Shown: one piece after another, positions 25,745 to 35,400 of the stretch
Numbering within the stretch: the first letter of the stretch is position 1
How the letters are laid out: each line of letters starts with the position of its first letter
DNA from: Clostridium sp.
GTDB taxonomy: Bacteria > Bacteroidota > Bacteroidia > Bacteroidales > Bacteroidaceae
Direction of reading: 5' to 3'
NCBI GenBank assembly: GCA_023663705.1
Contig: JAMPGY010000008.1
Coordinates: forward strand, 14,622-78,621
Length of the DNA: 64,000 nucleotides
The notes under the pieces: model-generated
Database searches by the model: none
Told to the model about the DNA's origin: nothing
Seen by the model: the letters and a program-made list of their open reading frames with translations, nothing else
Made by a program: the position numbers and the translations under genes

Positions 25745-27691
25745 TTGATTTCAATAGACCATTTACACGTAGAATTTGCAGCGACACCGCTTTTCAGCGA
25801 TGTCTCTTTTGTGATTAACGACAAGGATCGCATTGCGCTTGTGGGCAAGAACGGAGCCGGAAAGAGCACCATGCTTAAGATTATCGCCGGACTGCAACCG
25901 CCCACATCGGGCACCGTCGGCATACCGCGTGACACTACGGTGGGTTATCTGCCCCAGGTGATGGTGCTCACCGACGACCACACCGTGATAGAGGAGACAG
26001 GAAAGGCTTTTGCCCACATCGACGAGATGCAGCAACGGCTGGAGCGCATGAACCGGCAACTGGCCGACCGCACCGACTACGACAGCGAGGACTACATGGC
26101 GCTGGTGGAGCGGTTCACCCGCGAGAGCGAGCGCTTCCAGATGATGGGTGGCATGAACTACCGCGCCGAGATGGAGCGCACGCTGATGGGACTGGGATTC
26201 CGGCGCACCGACTTCGACCGTCCCACGCGTGAATTCAGTGGCGGGTGGCGCATGCGCATCGAGCTGGCCAAACTACTCCTGCAGCGTCCCGACGTGTTGC
26301 TGCTCGACGAGCCTACCAACCATCTTGATATAGAGAGTATCCAGTGGTTGGAAAACTTTCTTGCCACACGGGCCAATGCTGTGGTGCTGGTGAGTCACGA
26401 CCGTGCCTTTATCAACAACGTCACACGCCGCACGCTGGAGATTTCTTGCGGACGTGTGTTCGACTATAAGGTAAAATACGATGAGTACGTGACATTACGG
26501 GCCGAACGGCGCGAGCAGCAGTTGCGTGCCTACGAAAATCAGCAGAAAGAGATAGCCGACATCAAGGACTTTATCGAGCGATTCCGCTACAAACCCACCA
26601 AAGCCGTGCAGGTGCAGAGCCGCATCAAGCAGTTGGAGAAGATGGTTCCTGTGGAGGTGGATGAGGTGGACACCTCGGCTTTGCGCTTGAAGTTTCCGCC
26701 CTCGATGCGCAGCGGCGACTACCCCGTGATATGCGAAAGGGTGGAGAAGGCGTATGGCGATCACGTGGTGTTCAGCGGGGTGGAACTCACCATTGCGCGG
26801 GGTGAAAAAGTGGCCTTCGTGGGCAAGAACGGCGAGGGGAAATCCACGCTTGTGAAGTGTATTATGGGCGAGATTCCTTTCAGCGGTACACTCAAAATCG
26901 GTCACAATGTGCAGATAGGTTACTTTGCACAGAACCAGGCACAATTGCTGGATGGAGAACTCACCGTGTTCGACACTATCGACCGCGTGGCACGCGGAGA
27001 AATCCGCCTGAAGATACGCGACATATTGGGGGCCTTCATGTTTGGTGGAGAGGCTTCGGACAAGAAGGTAAAGGTGCTCTCCGGTGGAGAGCGTAGCCGC
27101 CTGGCCATGATAAAACTGCTGCTTGAACCGGTAAATCTGCTCATTCTTGATGAGCCTACCAACCATTTGGACATGCAGTCGAAAGACGTGCTCAAGGATG
27201 CCATACGCGCCTTCGATGGCACAGTAATCGTAGTGAGCCACGACCGCGAGTTTCTCGATGGTCTTGTGGACAAGGTGTACGAGTTTGGCGGCGGTGTGGT
27301 GCGCGAGCATTTGGGCGGTATCTACGATTTCCTGCAGAAGAAGAACCTCGCTTCGCTCAACGAGTTGCAACGAGCTGACAACGATACCCCGATAGCTCAG
27401 GCTCAGATAGCGAAGCCGGCCTCGGCCAGTCGTCTCACCTACGAGCAGCAGAAGGAGCAGGCCAAGCGCCTGCGCAAACTGGAGAAAGCTGTGGTGGCCT
27501 GTGAGGAACAGATAGCGGAACTGGAGGCCGCCGTGGGGATGGTGGAGGAGCGTATGACCACGCCCGAGGGAGCGGCCGACACCTCGCTTTACGAGCGGCA
27601 CGCCTCGCTCAAACGCCAGTTGGACGACGTGGTGGATGAATGGGAACGCGTGTCCACCGAACTTGAAGCAATAAAAGAACAAACCTTGTGA
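25745..27691 (+). CDS. ABC-F family ATPase (ribosome-associated)
   Basis: 648 residues with two ABC ATPase domains and no membrane part. Walker A sites are LVGKNGAGKST (near 35) and FVGKNGEGKST (near 360). The ABC signatures are FSGGWRMR and LSGGERSR, with Walker B LLLDEPTNHLD and LILDEPTNHLD. A charged linker follows the first domain (RREQQLRAYENQQKEIADIKDFIERFRY), and the last ~80 residues form a coiled coil. ABC-F proteins act on the ribosome in translation rescue or antibiotic protection; the subtype is not clear. The start is TTG at 25745; no in-frame ATG gives the family N-terminus MISIDHLHVEF. Confidence 0.92.
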   Translation: MISIDHLHVEFAATPLFSDVSFVINDKDRIALVGKNGAGKSTMLKIIAGLQPPTSGTVGIPRDTTVGYLPQVMVLTDDHTVIEETGKAFAHIDEMQQRLERMNRQLADRTDYDSEDYMALVERFTRESERFQMMGGMNYRAEMERTLMGLGFRRTDFDRPTREFSGGWRMRIELAKLLLQRPDVLLLDEPTNHLDIESIQWLENFLATRANAVVLVSHDRAFINNVTRRTLEISCGRVFDYKVKYDEYVTLRAERREQQLRAYENQQKEIADIKDFIERFRYKPTKAVQVQSRIKQLEKMVPVEVDEVDTSALRLKFPPSMRSGDYPVICERVEKAYGDHVVFSGVELTIARGEKVAFVGKNGEGKSTLVKCIMGEIPFSGTLKIGHNVQIGYFAQNQAQLLDGELTVFDTIDRVARGEIRLKIRDILGAFMFGGEASDKKVKVLSGGERSRLAMIKLLLEPVNLLILDEPTNHLDMQSKDVLKDAIRAFDGTVIVVSHDREFLDGLVDKVYEFGGGVVREHLGGIYDFLQKKNLASLNELQRADNDTPIAQAQIAKPASASRLTYEQQKEQAKRLRKLEKAVVACEEQIAELEAAVGMVEERMTTPEGAADTSLYERHASLKRQLDDVVDEWERVSTELEAIKEQTL

Positions 27692-27717
27692 TAAATATTT
27701 ATAATCAAATTATTAAT

Positions 27718-29736
27718 ATGAAACTGAAACAGATGTTGCCGATGTTGTCATTGGCATTTGCGCCCGCAATGGCGCAGACGGAGGGCGGGATAGACGTGTC
27801 GTATATGAACCCTGCGGCACAACCCGGCACAGATTTCTACGATTATGCCTGCGGGGGATGGATTCAGTCGCATCCTCTCACGGCGGAGTATGCCCGCTAC
27901 GGCAGTTTTGAAGAACTGATAGAGAACAACACCAAGCAGTTGCGCGGTCTTATCGAGAACATAGCAGGCGGTAGTCATGAGGCTGGAAGCCTGGGGCAGA
28001 AGATTGCCGATCTTTACAACAGTGTGATGGACAGCATCGGTCGCAACGCCCGTGGAGCCGCCGAACTGGCCGCTGCACTGGATCCCGTGCGCAAGGCGGC
28101 TACCCGCGAGGAACTCTTTCGTTTGGCCGTACAGTGGCAGCACCAGGGGGTGGGGGGGCTCTTTGCCTTCTACATTGATGCCGATCTGAAGAACAGTGCA
28201 ATGAATCTGCCGCAGTTTTACCAGAGTGGACTGACGCTGGGCGAGCGTGAGTATTATCTGGAGAACGACAAGGCGACCGTGCGCATTCGTGAGGCTTATA
28301 AGAAACATGTGGAACGGATGTTTGTGATGAGTGGATTCAGCAAAAAGGAGGCCCGTAAGTGTCGCGATGCCGTGATGCGCATTGAGACGCGTATGGCCGA
28401 ACCTTCTTATAGTGCCGTGCAGCGTCGCGATCCGGAGGGAAACTACCACAAAATGACCTATGATGCGCTCAAAGCCGCCTATGCAGGCATCGACTGGGAC
28501 GTTTATTTTGCCGAACTTGGCGTGAAAGGACTTACCGAGGTGAGCGTGGGGCAGCCTGAGCCGATGGCCGAGGCCGCACGCATCTGGCAGGAAGAGCCGG
28601 TGGAGACGCTGCGTGCCTATCTGATGTGGAACATCATCGATGCGGCTGCACCCTGTCTGACGGACGACTTTGTGGCCGCTAACTTCGACTTCTATGGCCG
28701 CGTGCTTTCCGGCAAGGAAATGGATCGTCCGCGCTGGAAGAAGGGCGTGTCGGCTGTGGAGAGCGCCTTGGGCGAGGCTTTGGGCAAACTCTACGTGGAG
28801 AAATACTTTCCTGCCGCAGCCAAGCAGCGCATGGAGACGCTCGTGCAAAACTTGCAGGTGGCGCTTGCCGAGCGCATTCTGGCACAGGAGTGGATGAGCA
28901 ACCCCACCAAGATGGCTGCGCTGGAGAAACTCACGACCTTCCATGTCAAAGTGGGTTATCCCGATACCTGGAAAGACTATTCTGCCATGCAGATTAAGCC
29001 CGATGCATATTGGGAGAACATGTTACGCTGCAGCGAGTTCGAGTTTGACGATATGGTGACCCGCCGTCTCAACAAACCTGTCGACCGTGATGAATGGCTC
29101 ATGACGCCCCAGACGGTGAATGCTTACTACAACCCGACGACCAATGAAATCTGTTTCCCCGCCGGCATCTTGCAGCCGCCTTTCTTCGACATGCAGCGTG
29201 ACGATGCTTTTAACTACGGTGCTATCGGTGTAGTGATTGGCCACGAAATGACTCACGGTTTCGACGACCAGGGGCGTCAGTTTGACAAGGATGGCAATCT
29301 GGCCGACTGGTGGGCGCCCGGTGATGCCGACCGCTTCAAGGAGCGTGCCGATGTGATGGCCGCTTTCTTCAGCAACATCAACGTACTGCCCGACCTGAAG
29401 GGTAACGGATCACTCACGCTGGGCGAGAATCTGGCCGATCACGGAGGGTTGATGGTAGCTTATCAGGCTTTCAAAAACGCCACAAAAGATGCTCCGCTCC
29501 CCGTCAAGGACGGACTGACACCCGAGCAGCGCTTCTTCTTGGCCTATGCACAGGTGTGGGCGGCCAACATCCGTGACGAAGAGATACGCCAACGCACGAA
29601 GACCGATCCTCATGCCCTGGGACGTTGGCGTGTGAACGGCGCACTGCCCCATATCGATATGTGGTACGAAGCTTTCGGCATCACCGAGGGAGATCCGCTC
29701 TTCGTGCCTGCCGATCAGCGTGCCCGCATTTGGTAG
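27718..29736 (+). CDS. pepO: M13-family (neprilysin/PepO-like) zinc metallopeptidase
   Basis: 672 residues with a signal peptide (MKLKQMLPMLSLAFAPAMA). The N-terminal M13 domain starts at GTDFYDYACGGWIQSHPLTAEYARYGSFEEL. The catalytic zinc site is IGHEMTHGFDDQG (HExxH, first His about residue 509) with the distal Glu in LGENLADHGG. It cleaves short peptides, presumably in the periplasm. It starts 26 nt after the ABC-F stop. I used the ATG at 27718 rather than a GTG at 27688 because it gives a clean signal peptide. Confidence 0.93.
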   Translation: MKLKQMLPMLSLAFAPAMAQTEGGIDVSYMNPAAQPGTDFYDYACGGWIQSHPLTAEYARYGSFEELIENNTKQLRGLIENIAGGSHEAGSLGQKIADLYNSVMDSIGRNARGAAELAAALDPVRKAATREELFRLAVQWQHQGVGGLFAFYIDADLKNSAMNLPQFYQSGLTLGEREYYLENDKATVRIREAYKKHVERMFVMSGFSKKEARKCRDAVMRIETRMAEPSYSAVQRRDPEGNYHKMTYDALKAAYAGIDWDVYFAELGVKGLTEVSVGQPEPMAEAARIWQEEPVETLRAYLMWNIIDAAAPCLTDDFVAANFDFYGRVLSGKEMDRPRWKKGVSAVESALGEALGKLYVEKYFPAAAKQRMETLVQNLQVALAERILAQEWMSNPTKMAALEKLTTFHVKVGYPDTWKDYSAMQIKPDAYWENMLRCSEFEFDDMVTRRLNKPVDRDEWLMTPQTVNAYYNPTTNEICFPAGILQPPFFDMQRDDAFNYGAIGVVIGHEMTHGFDDQGRQFDKDGNLADWWAPGDADRFKERADVMAAFFSNINVLPDLKGNGSLTLGENLADHGGLMVAYQAFKNATKDAPLPVKDGLTPEQRFFLAYAQVWAANIRDEEIRQRTKTDPHALGRWRVNGALPHIDMWYEAFGITEGDPLFVPADQRARIW

Positions 29737-29810
29737 ACAATGTAGGCGAAGGAGAGGCTTTACGTCTCATATAGATGTGGTTTTCGCATTACTATATATA
29801 ATATATCCAT

Positions 29811-29860
29811 CGGCTCAATCGGATACGTCCGGTATCTGTCCGGTTGAGCCGTTTTCTTTT
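29811..29860 (+). terminator. Terminator after the M13 peptidase
   Basis: CGGCTCAATCGGA pairs with TCCGGTTGAGCCG (one mismatch), followed by TTTTCTTTTT. Confidence 0.85.
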
Positions 29861-29890
29861 TGATTAACGAGAAAATTTCCTGAAATCATC

Positions 29891-30952
29891 ATGAAAACTG
29901 AACATCAGCGTCATCGCAATCAGACCTTGGACATTACTAAAGGAGTGCTCATTTTGCTTGTTGTCTACGGCCATGCAATCCAATACTCCCTTGGTCCGCT
30001 TTGGTTGGACAGCCTTGGATTTTTCGAGGACCCGGTCTTTCGTACCATTTATTCGTTCCACATGCCTCTGTTCATGCTTATCAGTGGCTATCTGTTTGGT
30101 TTCAGTAATCTTCGTCCTTGGCGACAGGTCGTTACAGGTCGTCTGCTTTCCATTGGCATTCCTTTTATTACTTACTGTACAGTGATGTATCTCATGCACG
30201 TGGCAGCTCATTTTGATAGTCTTTCCGCCATTGTGGCTGGATACCCTAAGGCGTTTGACAACTATATGTGGTTTCTTAAATCTGTTTTAGCCAACTGTCT
30301 CATTGTGGCCACTGTTACTCGTTTGGCCCGTGGGCGTCATGAGTGGGTGGGGACGTGTTTTCTCATCTTGCTTTTTCTGGTTTCCTTCATCGTGAGAGAT
30401 CGTACTGTGATGGCTGTTTACAAGTTTATGTATCCTTATTTTTTAACGGGTTACTTTATTTGCCGGTACGGTGGTAGGCTCACAGGTCGCTGTTTGTGTC
30501 GTCGGGGTGTGCTTCTTGGGTTGACATTATTTTTTATTGCCGGAGTATGCTTCTTTACACGTGACATCTACGTTTATACGACAGGATATACTGTCATTCG
30601 AAATCACGCATTTCATGGTGAACAGCTTGTAATAGATTGCATTCGCTTTGTGATTGGCGGTGTGGGTTGTGTGTGGTTCTTGGCCGTGATGATGCGTCTT
30701 TCGTCTCTTCTCCCGTCCCGCTGGATTGACCGTCTATCCGTAGTGGGGCGTTACACACTGGCCATTTACGGTTTACAATCCGTGCTGCTTGAACCGATTC
30801 GTTACGGTATGGACCGATGGAATATTAATTTGCCACACAACCATTTGACCCCTTTGCTGGTGTCGGTTGCCATACTTCTGGTCTGTGCCCTGTGTATCCG
30901 GGTGGCGCGTTGTTGGCGTCCGACACGCATTTTGTTGCTTGGTTGCCGATAA
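29891..30952 (+). CDS. Acyltransferase-3 family membrane protein
   Basis: 353 residues with about ten hydrophobic segments. The N-terminal QTLDITKGVLILLVVYGHAIQ carries the His typical of acyltransferase-3 proteins, followed by FHMPLFMLISGYLFG. Such proteins O-acetylate surface sugars or other substrates. It has no glycan gene neighbours, so the substrate cannot be guessed. Its A/T content looks higher than that of the metH-ABC-F block upstream. Confidence 0.8.
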   Translation: MKTEHQRHRNQTLDITKGVLILLVVYGHAIQYSLGPLWLDSLGFFEDPVFRTIYSFHMPLFMLISGYLFGFSNLRPWRQVVTGRLLSIGIPFITYCTVMYLMHVAAHFDSLSAIVAGYPKAFDNYMWFLKSVLANCLIVATVTRLARGRHEWVGTCFLILLFLVSFIVRDRTVMAVYKFMYPYFLTGYFICRYGGRLTGRCLCRRGVLLGLTLFFIAGVCFFTRDIYVYTTGYTVIRNHAFHGEQLVIDCIRFVIGGVGCVWFLAVMMRLSSLLPSRWIDRLSVVGRYTLAIYGLQSVLLEPIRYGMDRWNINLPHNHLTPLLVSVAILLVCALCIRVARCWRPTRILLLGCR

Positions 30953-30996
30953 GTAGCATGAAGGAAAATGATCCGATTGAAAAGTCTATATCCGGA

Positions 30997-31028
30997 TTTG
31001 CGCCTTTGATGCAAAAATAATAACTTTG
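30997..31028 (+). promoter_or_regulatory. Promoter of the TPR protein gene
   Basis: TTTG (30997-31000), a 20-nt spacer and TAACTTTG (31021-31028), 28 nt before the ATG. Confidence 0.75.
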
Positions 31029-31056
31029 TCTGCTGAAAGAGAAAAAGATTGTAACG

Positions 31057-32292
31057 ATGAATTCAAGACTCACTCTACCTATAGTCATCATCCTTCAGTT
31101 TTGCAGCCTTACGGCAGGAGCCGCCAATGTACTCAAAGAGGCACGTGCGGCCATCAAGTCGGGAAGTAATTTGGAGAATATGGACAAGAAGTTGCTCGAG
31201 ACGGTGGCTGCGGAAGATAAGAAATACAACCCGGCCGATCTCTATTTCACCGCAGCATTGGTTAACAAGCGCATCAACGAGCAGGAGAACGAAAAACTCT
31301 ATCTTAAGCAGAAATACGACACTGCCCGTTTTTTTAACAGTATCTATAATATGTATGCTCGTCTTTCGGCGTGTGATTCCGTGGAGAGCCTACCTGATGA
31401 ACAGGGGCGCATCCGTCCTCGCCACCGCATCAAGGCGCGTGAGTTGGCTATGCCTTACCGCAGGAATCTGCTCAATGCCGGTAAATATTATATGCGCCGT
31501 ACCAACTATGCCGAAGCTTTCCGTTTTCTTGATCTCTATCTGCGCACAGATTCCATGCCCATCTTCGCAGCCGATAGTCTGTCGTGTACTGATACACTTT
31601 ATACACGAGCTGCCTACTGGGCTACACTCTCGGCTCATAATATCGGATCTCCCCGCCTTACGTTGCGTTACATGAATAAGGCGCTTGAGCATCCTTTTCA
31701 GCGTTTTGCACTCATGGAATTCAAGGCACGTGCCCACCTTGAATTGGGTGATACCGCTCTGTGGTTCTCTACATTGGAAGAGGGTATACGGTTGTTTCCG
31801 CATCATTCTTACTTTTTTACCAATCTGATGGATTATCTCAACGAGCGTCACGACAACGATCGTGCGCTCGCTTTTGCCCGCCGTATGGTGGAGTTTGATC
31901 CCGGGAACACACTTTTCCGTTATGCCGAGAGTGTGGTGCTGATGAACAGGGGCGACTATCAGGGATGTATTGCAGTGTGTGACTCTGTGCTCGCTATTGA
32001 CAGTACCTATACCGATGCCTACTACAACAAGGGTATCTCTTTCTACAATTTGGCCATGCAACGCGCTGAGACGGCTTGTACCGATGTACGTCGTCCGCAG
32101 TTCAAACAGGACCGTCGGGAGATACGTACTCTCTACAAGCAAGCCTTGGTGCCTTTGGAGCAGGTGCGTCGTTTGGCACCCGATGATAAAAAACGTTGGG
32201 CGGCTCCACTCTATGCCATCTACCTTTACCTAAATCGCGGTAGCGACTTCGAGGAGATGGAACGGATTCTTCACTCCACGGCAGTGGAATGA
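31057..32292 (+). CDS. Exported TPR-repeat protein
   Basis: 411 residues with a signal peptide (MNSRLTLPIVIILQFCSLTAGA). The body is helical and fits tetratricopeptide-like repeats: YTRAAYWATLSAHNIGSPRLTLRYMNKALEHPFQRFALMEFKARAHLELGD, then RALAFARRMVEFDPGNTLFRYAESVVLMNRGDYQGCIAVCDSVLAIDSTYTDAYYNKGISFYNL. TPR proteins scaffold protein complexes; the partner is unknown. Single gene with its own promoter and terminator. Confidence 0.75.
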   Translation: MNSRLTLPIVIILQFCSLTAGAANVLKEARAAIKSGSNLENMDKKLLETVAAEDKKYNPADLYFTAALVNKRINEQENEKLYLKQKYDTARFFNSIYNMYARLSACDSVESLPDEQGRIRPRHRIKARELAMPYRRNLLNAGKYYMRRTNYAEAFRFLDLYLRTDSMPIFAADSLSCTDTLYTRAAYWATLSAHNIGSPRLTLRYMNKALEHPFQRFALMEFKARAHLELGDTALWFSTLEEGIRLFPHHSYFFTNLMDYLNERHDNDRALAFARRMVEFDPGNTLFRYAESVVLMNRGDYQGCIAVCDSVLAIDSTYTDAYYNKGISFYNLAMQRAETACTDVRRPQFKQDRREIRTLYKQALVPLEQVRRLAPDDKKRWAAPLYAIYLYLNRGSDFEEMERILHSTAVE

Positions 32293-32314
32293 ATTACGGA
32301 GCGTATGGTGCGGA

Positions 32315-32368
32315 AAAGAGCATCTTCACAGGACTGGGTATAATACCCGTTTCGTGAAGATGCTTTTT
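32315..32368 (+). terminator. Terminator after the TPR gene
   Basis: AAAGAGCATCTTCAC pairs with GTGAAGATGCTTTTT, with a second short hairpin (GGGTA/TACCC) inside the loop. Confidence 0.8.
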
Positions 32369-32425
32369 GTTTGTATCCGCTGAGAAAATGAAAGTCTGCA
32401 TTTTCCGACATTTAGGAAAAAAACG

Positions 32426-32433
32426 TATATTTG
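32426..32433 (+). promoter_or_regulatory. -7 promoter box of the PL11 gene
   Basis: TATATTTG, 66 nt before the ATG at 32500. The -33 region is only T-rich. Confidence 0.6.
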
Positions 32434-32499
32434 TGCAGACACAGCAGAGTTTTTCTGAGATGACACACAAATATTCATAAACATGATAAAACACAACGC

Positions 32500-35400
32500 A
32501 TGAAAAAGCAATTTCTTTGGATGGTTGCCGCAGGGATGAGTGCGGCCGTTTGGGCTCAACGTCCGATGGAGCGGTTGGACCGCGGTCTTGTGGCCGTGAT
32601 GACCGGACAGGGCGTGTATGTGGGATGGCGCATACTGGGCGAGGAGTATTATGACACGGAGTACAATTTGTATCGGGACGGTACGAAGGTGAACGTGGAA
32701 CCTCTGAGGGTTTCCAATTTTCAGGATCCGACAGGTACGGCCTCATCCACTTATACCGTGCGTCCGGTGGTGCGCGGTGTGGAGCAACCCGCATGTGGGT
32801 CTGCTACAGTGTGGTCCGACAATTACCTTACGGTTGCGATGGGGCGTGTGTACTCACGGCGCGGACACGACGTGACAGAGATGTATGATCTCAACGACGT
32901 GTCGGCGGCCGATCTCGATGGCGACGGTCAGTATGAGCTCATTGTGAAGCGCACCAATATGCGTGATGCTGATGATCTGTTTCCTGTGGAGAACGATAGT
33001 GCCTATGTACATTTCGAGGCTTATAAGCTGGACGGAACCCGTCTTTGGACCATAGATTGCGGTCCCAATATGGTGAGCGGCAGCAATGTGGAGATTAATC
33101 TCGTGGCCTATGATTGGGATGGCGATGGAAAGGCCGAACTGCTGATGCGTGCTGCCGACGGCACTATATTGCCCGGCGGAGTGGTGGTGGGTGACATCAA
33201 AAAGAACTACCGCGACCGCATCTCCCACACACCCAATCTCACCTACATGACTGCCGGCGATGAGTTTCTTCTTTATATGGAGGGTGCCACGGCACGGCTC
33301 TATAATCAGCGTCCTTTCCCGCTCAAACGATTGGAGGATGGCGAGACCGACTTGAAAAAGGCTTGGGGTGACGACACGGGGCATCGCAGCAACAAGTTCT
33401 TTTTCGGCGCACCTTTTCTGGACGGGCGCCATGCCAGCATCTTCTTGGCCCGTGGCATTTATACGCGTCATAAGATGGTGGCTTTTGATGTGGATCCGCA
33501 ATCTCACGAACTTATCGAACGTTGGCGCTGGAATTGCAATACGCCCGGCTCGCCGTGGTATGGGCAGGGATACCACAATTTCGGCATTGCTGATGTGGAC
33601 TGGGACGGACGCGATGAGATTGTCTACGGTTCCATGGTAATCGACGACAACGGTAGCGGATTGTCCACTACCGGACTGGGGCACGGTGATGCCCAGCACT
33701 GCGGTGACCTCGATCCCTATCGTCCCGGACAGGAGATATTTGCTTGTCTTGAGGAAAATGCCGGAGCGGACTACCGTGATGCAACAACGGGCCGCATTTA
33801 CTACCGCTATGTGCAGAGTTCCGATTGCGGACGCTGTATGGCGGGTAACTTCACAGATGATTATCCGGGCTGTCAGATGGTGGCGGGGAGCGGTTTCACA
33901 AGTTCTGTTACGGCAGCATCGCTCGGTACGTCATGGAGTGGTATCACACAGAACTTTTGCATCTATTGGGACGGTGACCTTTGCCGTGAGACTATGGACT
34001 ACACCAATCTGCGTGATGTGCAGCAGCTGGGGGCAGGCACGCCGGCCGTGTTTAAGTACGGTAGTGCCACACCAATCTTCACAGCCTCGGGAACTTGGAC
34101 CAACAATTATACCAAGGGTAATCCGGGATTGCAGTGCGATCTGTTGGGAGACTGGCGTGAGGAGATGGTGCTTCGCACCACCGACAACATGGCTTTACGC
34201 GTTTACACCACCATTGATCCCACGCCTTGGCCCATTTACACGTTGCTCCACGACATGCAATACCGACAAGCCATTGTATGGCAGATGTGCGGTTACAATC
34301 AGCCTCCCCATCTGAGCTATTTCCTCGGCAAGGCCGAGGGGATCACTTGCCCGCCGCCACCGATTACTTCCAATGGTCGTGTAGAGGCCACCGACCGCAT
34401 TACATCCGCTATGAACGGAGAACACGTGCTGCTTTGCGATCCGCAGGGAGGTACTGTCACAGTAGATCCAGATGTGCATCCTTACATATTGACTGTTAAT
34501 GCTTTTTCTCATACTATGGGTGCTGATGACAACGATCATATCACTACTACGAGTTCTACTTATTCACTCACCGGAGCACCACTTACCGGAGAGATGCGAC
34601 TTGTGAAACAGGGTGGTGGTACGCTGGAACTGGGAGTGCAGGATCACACTTACACCGGAGAGACCATGCTGTGGGGAGGTACGACGCAGTATAGCGGTAC
34701 ACTCACGGCCAGCCCCGTGTGGATGAACCGTTTTGCCGAACTACACACAGACGGCCGTTTTCCTGCCGGTATTCGCATGGAATACGGTGCGGAACTTAAG
34801 GTGGGGCTCGACGACGGGACACCGGCTCGTGTCGGTGCAGGCGGTCTTGATCTGAATTTTGGTGCCATTGTCTCCTTCGATGTGTTTTCCGCTACCGGTA
34901 CATCCGATTGTGTGGAGGTAGACGGCACATTAACATTGCGTCGGCAGACGTTGTCTGGCGGACCGCAATATTCTGCGCCGGTATTCCGTATCGTGGCTCA
35001 TCCGGCCGAGGATGGGAGCATCCTGCATCCGGGCCGTTATTTATTGATGCGTGCGTCGGCAATGGAGGGTGACGCCGGTGACATCATTGTCGAGGGGCTG
35101 CTTGGTGTGAAGCATGCACTCGTATGGGAGGCCGGTGCGCTTTATCTTGAGGTGGCCGACCTGCGTCCTGCCACCACAGTCTATTGGGACGGTAGTGAAC
35201 AGAACGGTACGTGGGATTTGGCCGGTGTGGCTAACTTTCGTGTGGACGGCGAAACCGATGGATTCGTGACGGGAGATCGTGTGGTGTTTGACGATGCCGC
35301 GTCGGTCACCACGGTCAATATGGTCGGTACACTGTTGCCGGAAGAAGCTATCTTCCGCACTGCGAAAAATTACACGTTGACCGGCAACGGATCACTATCC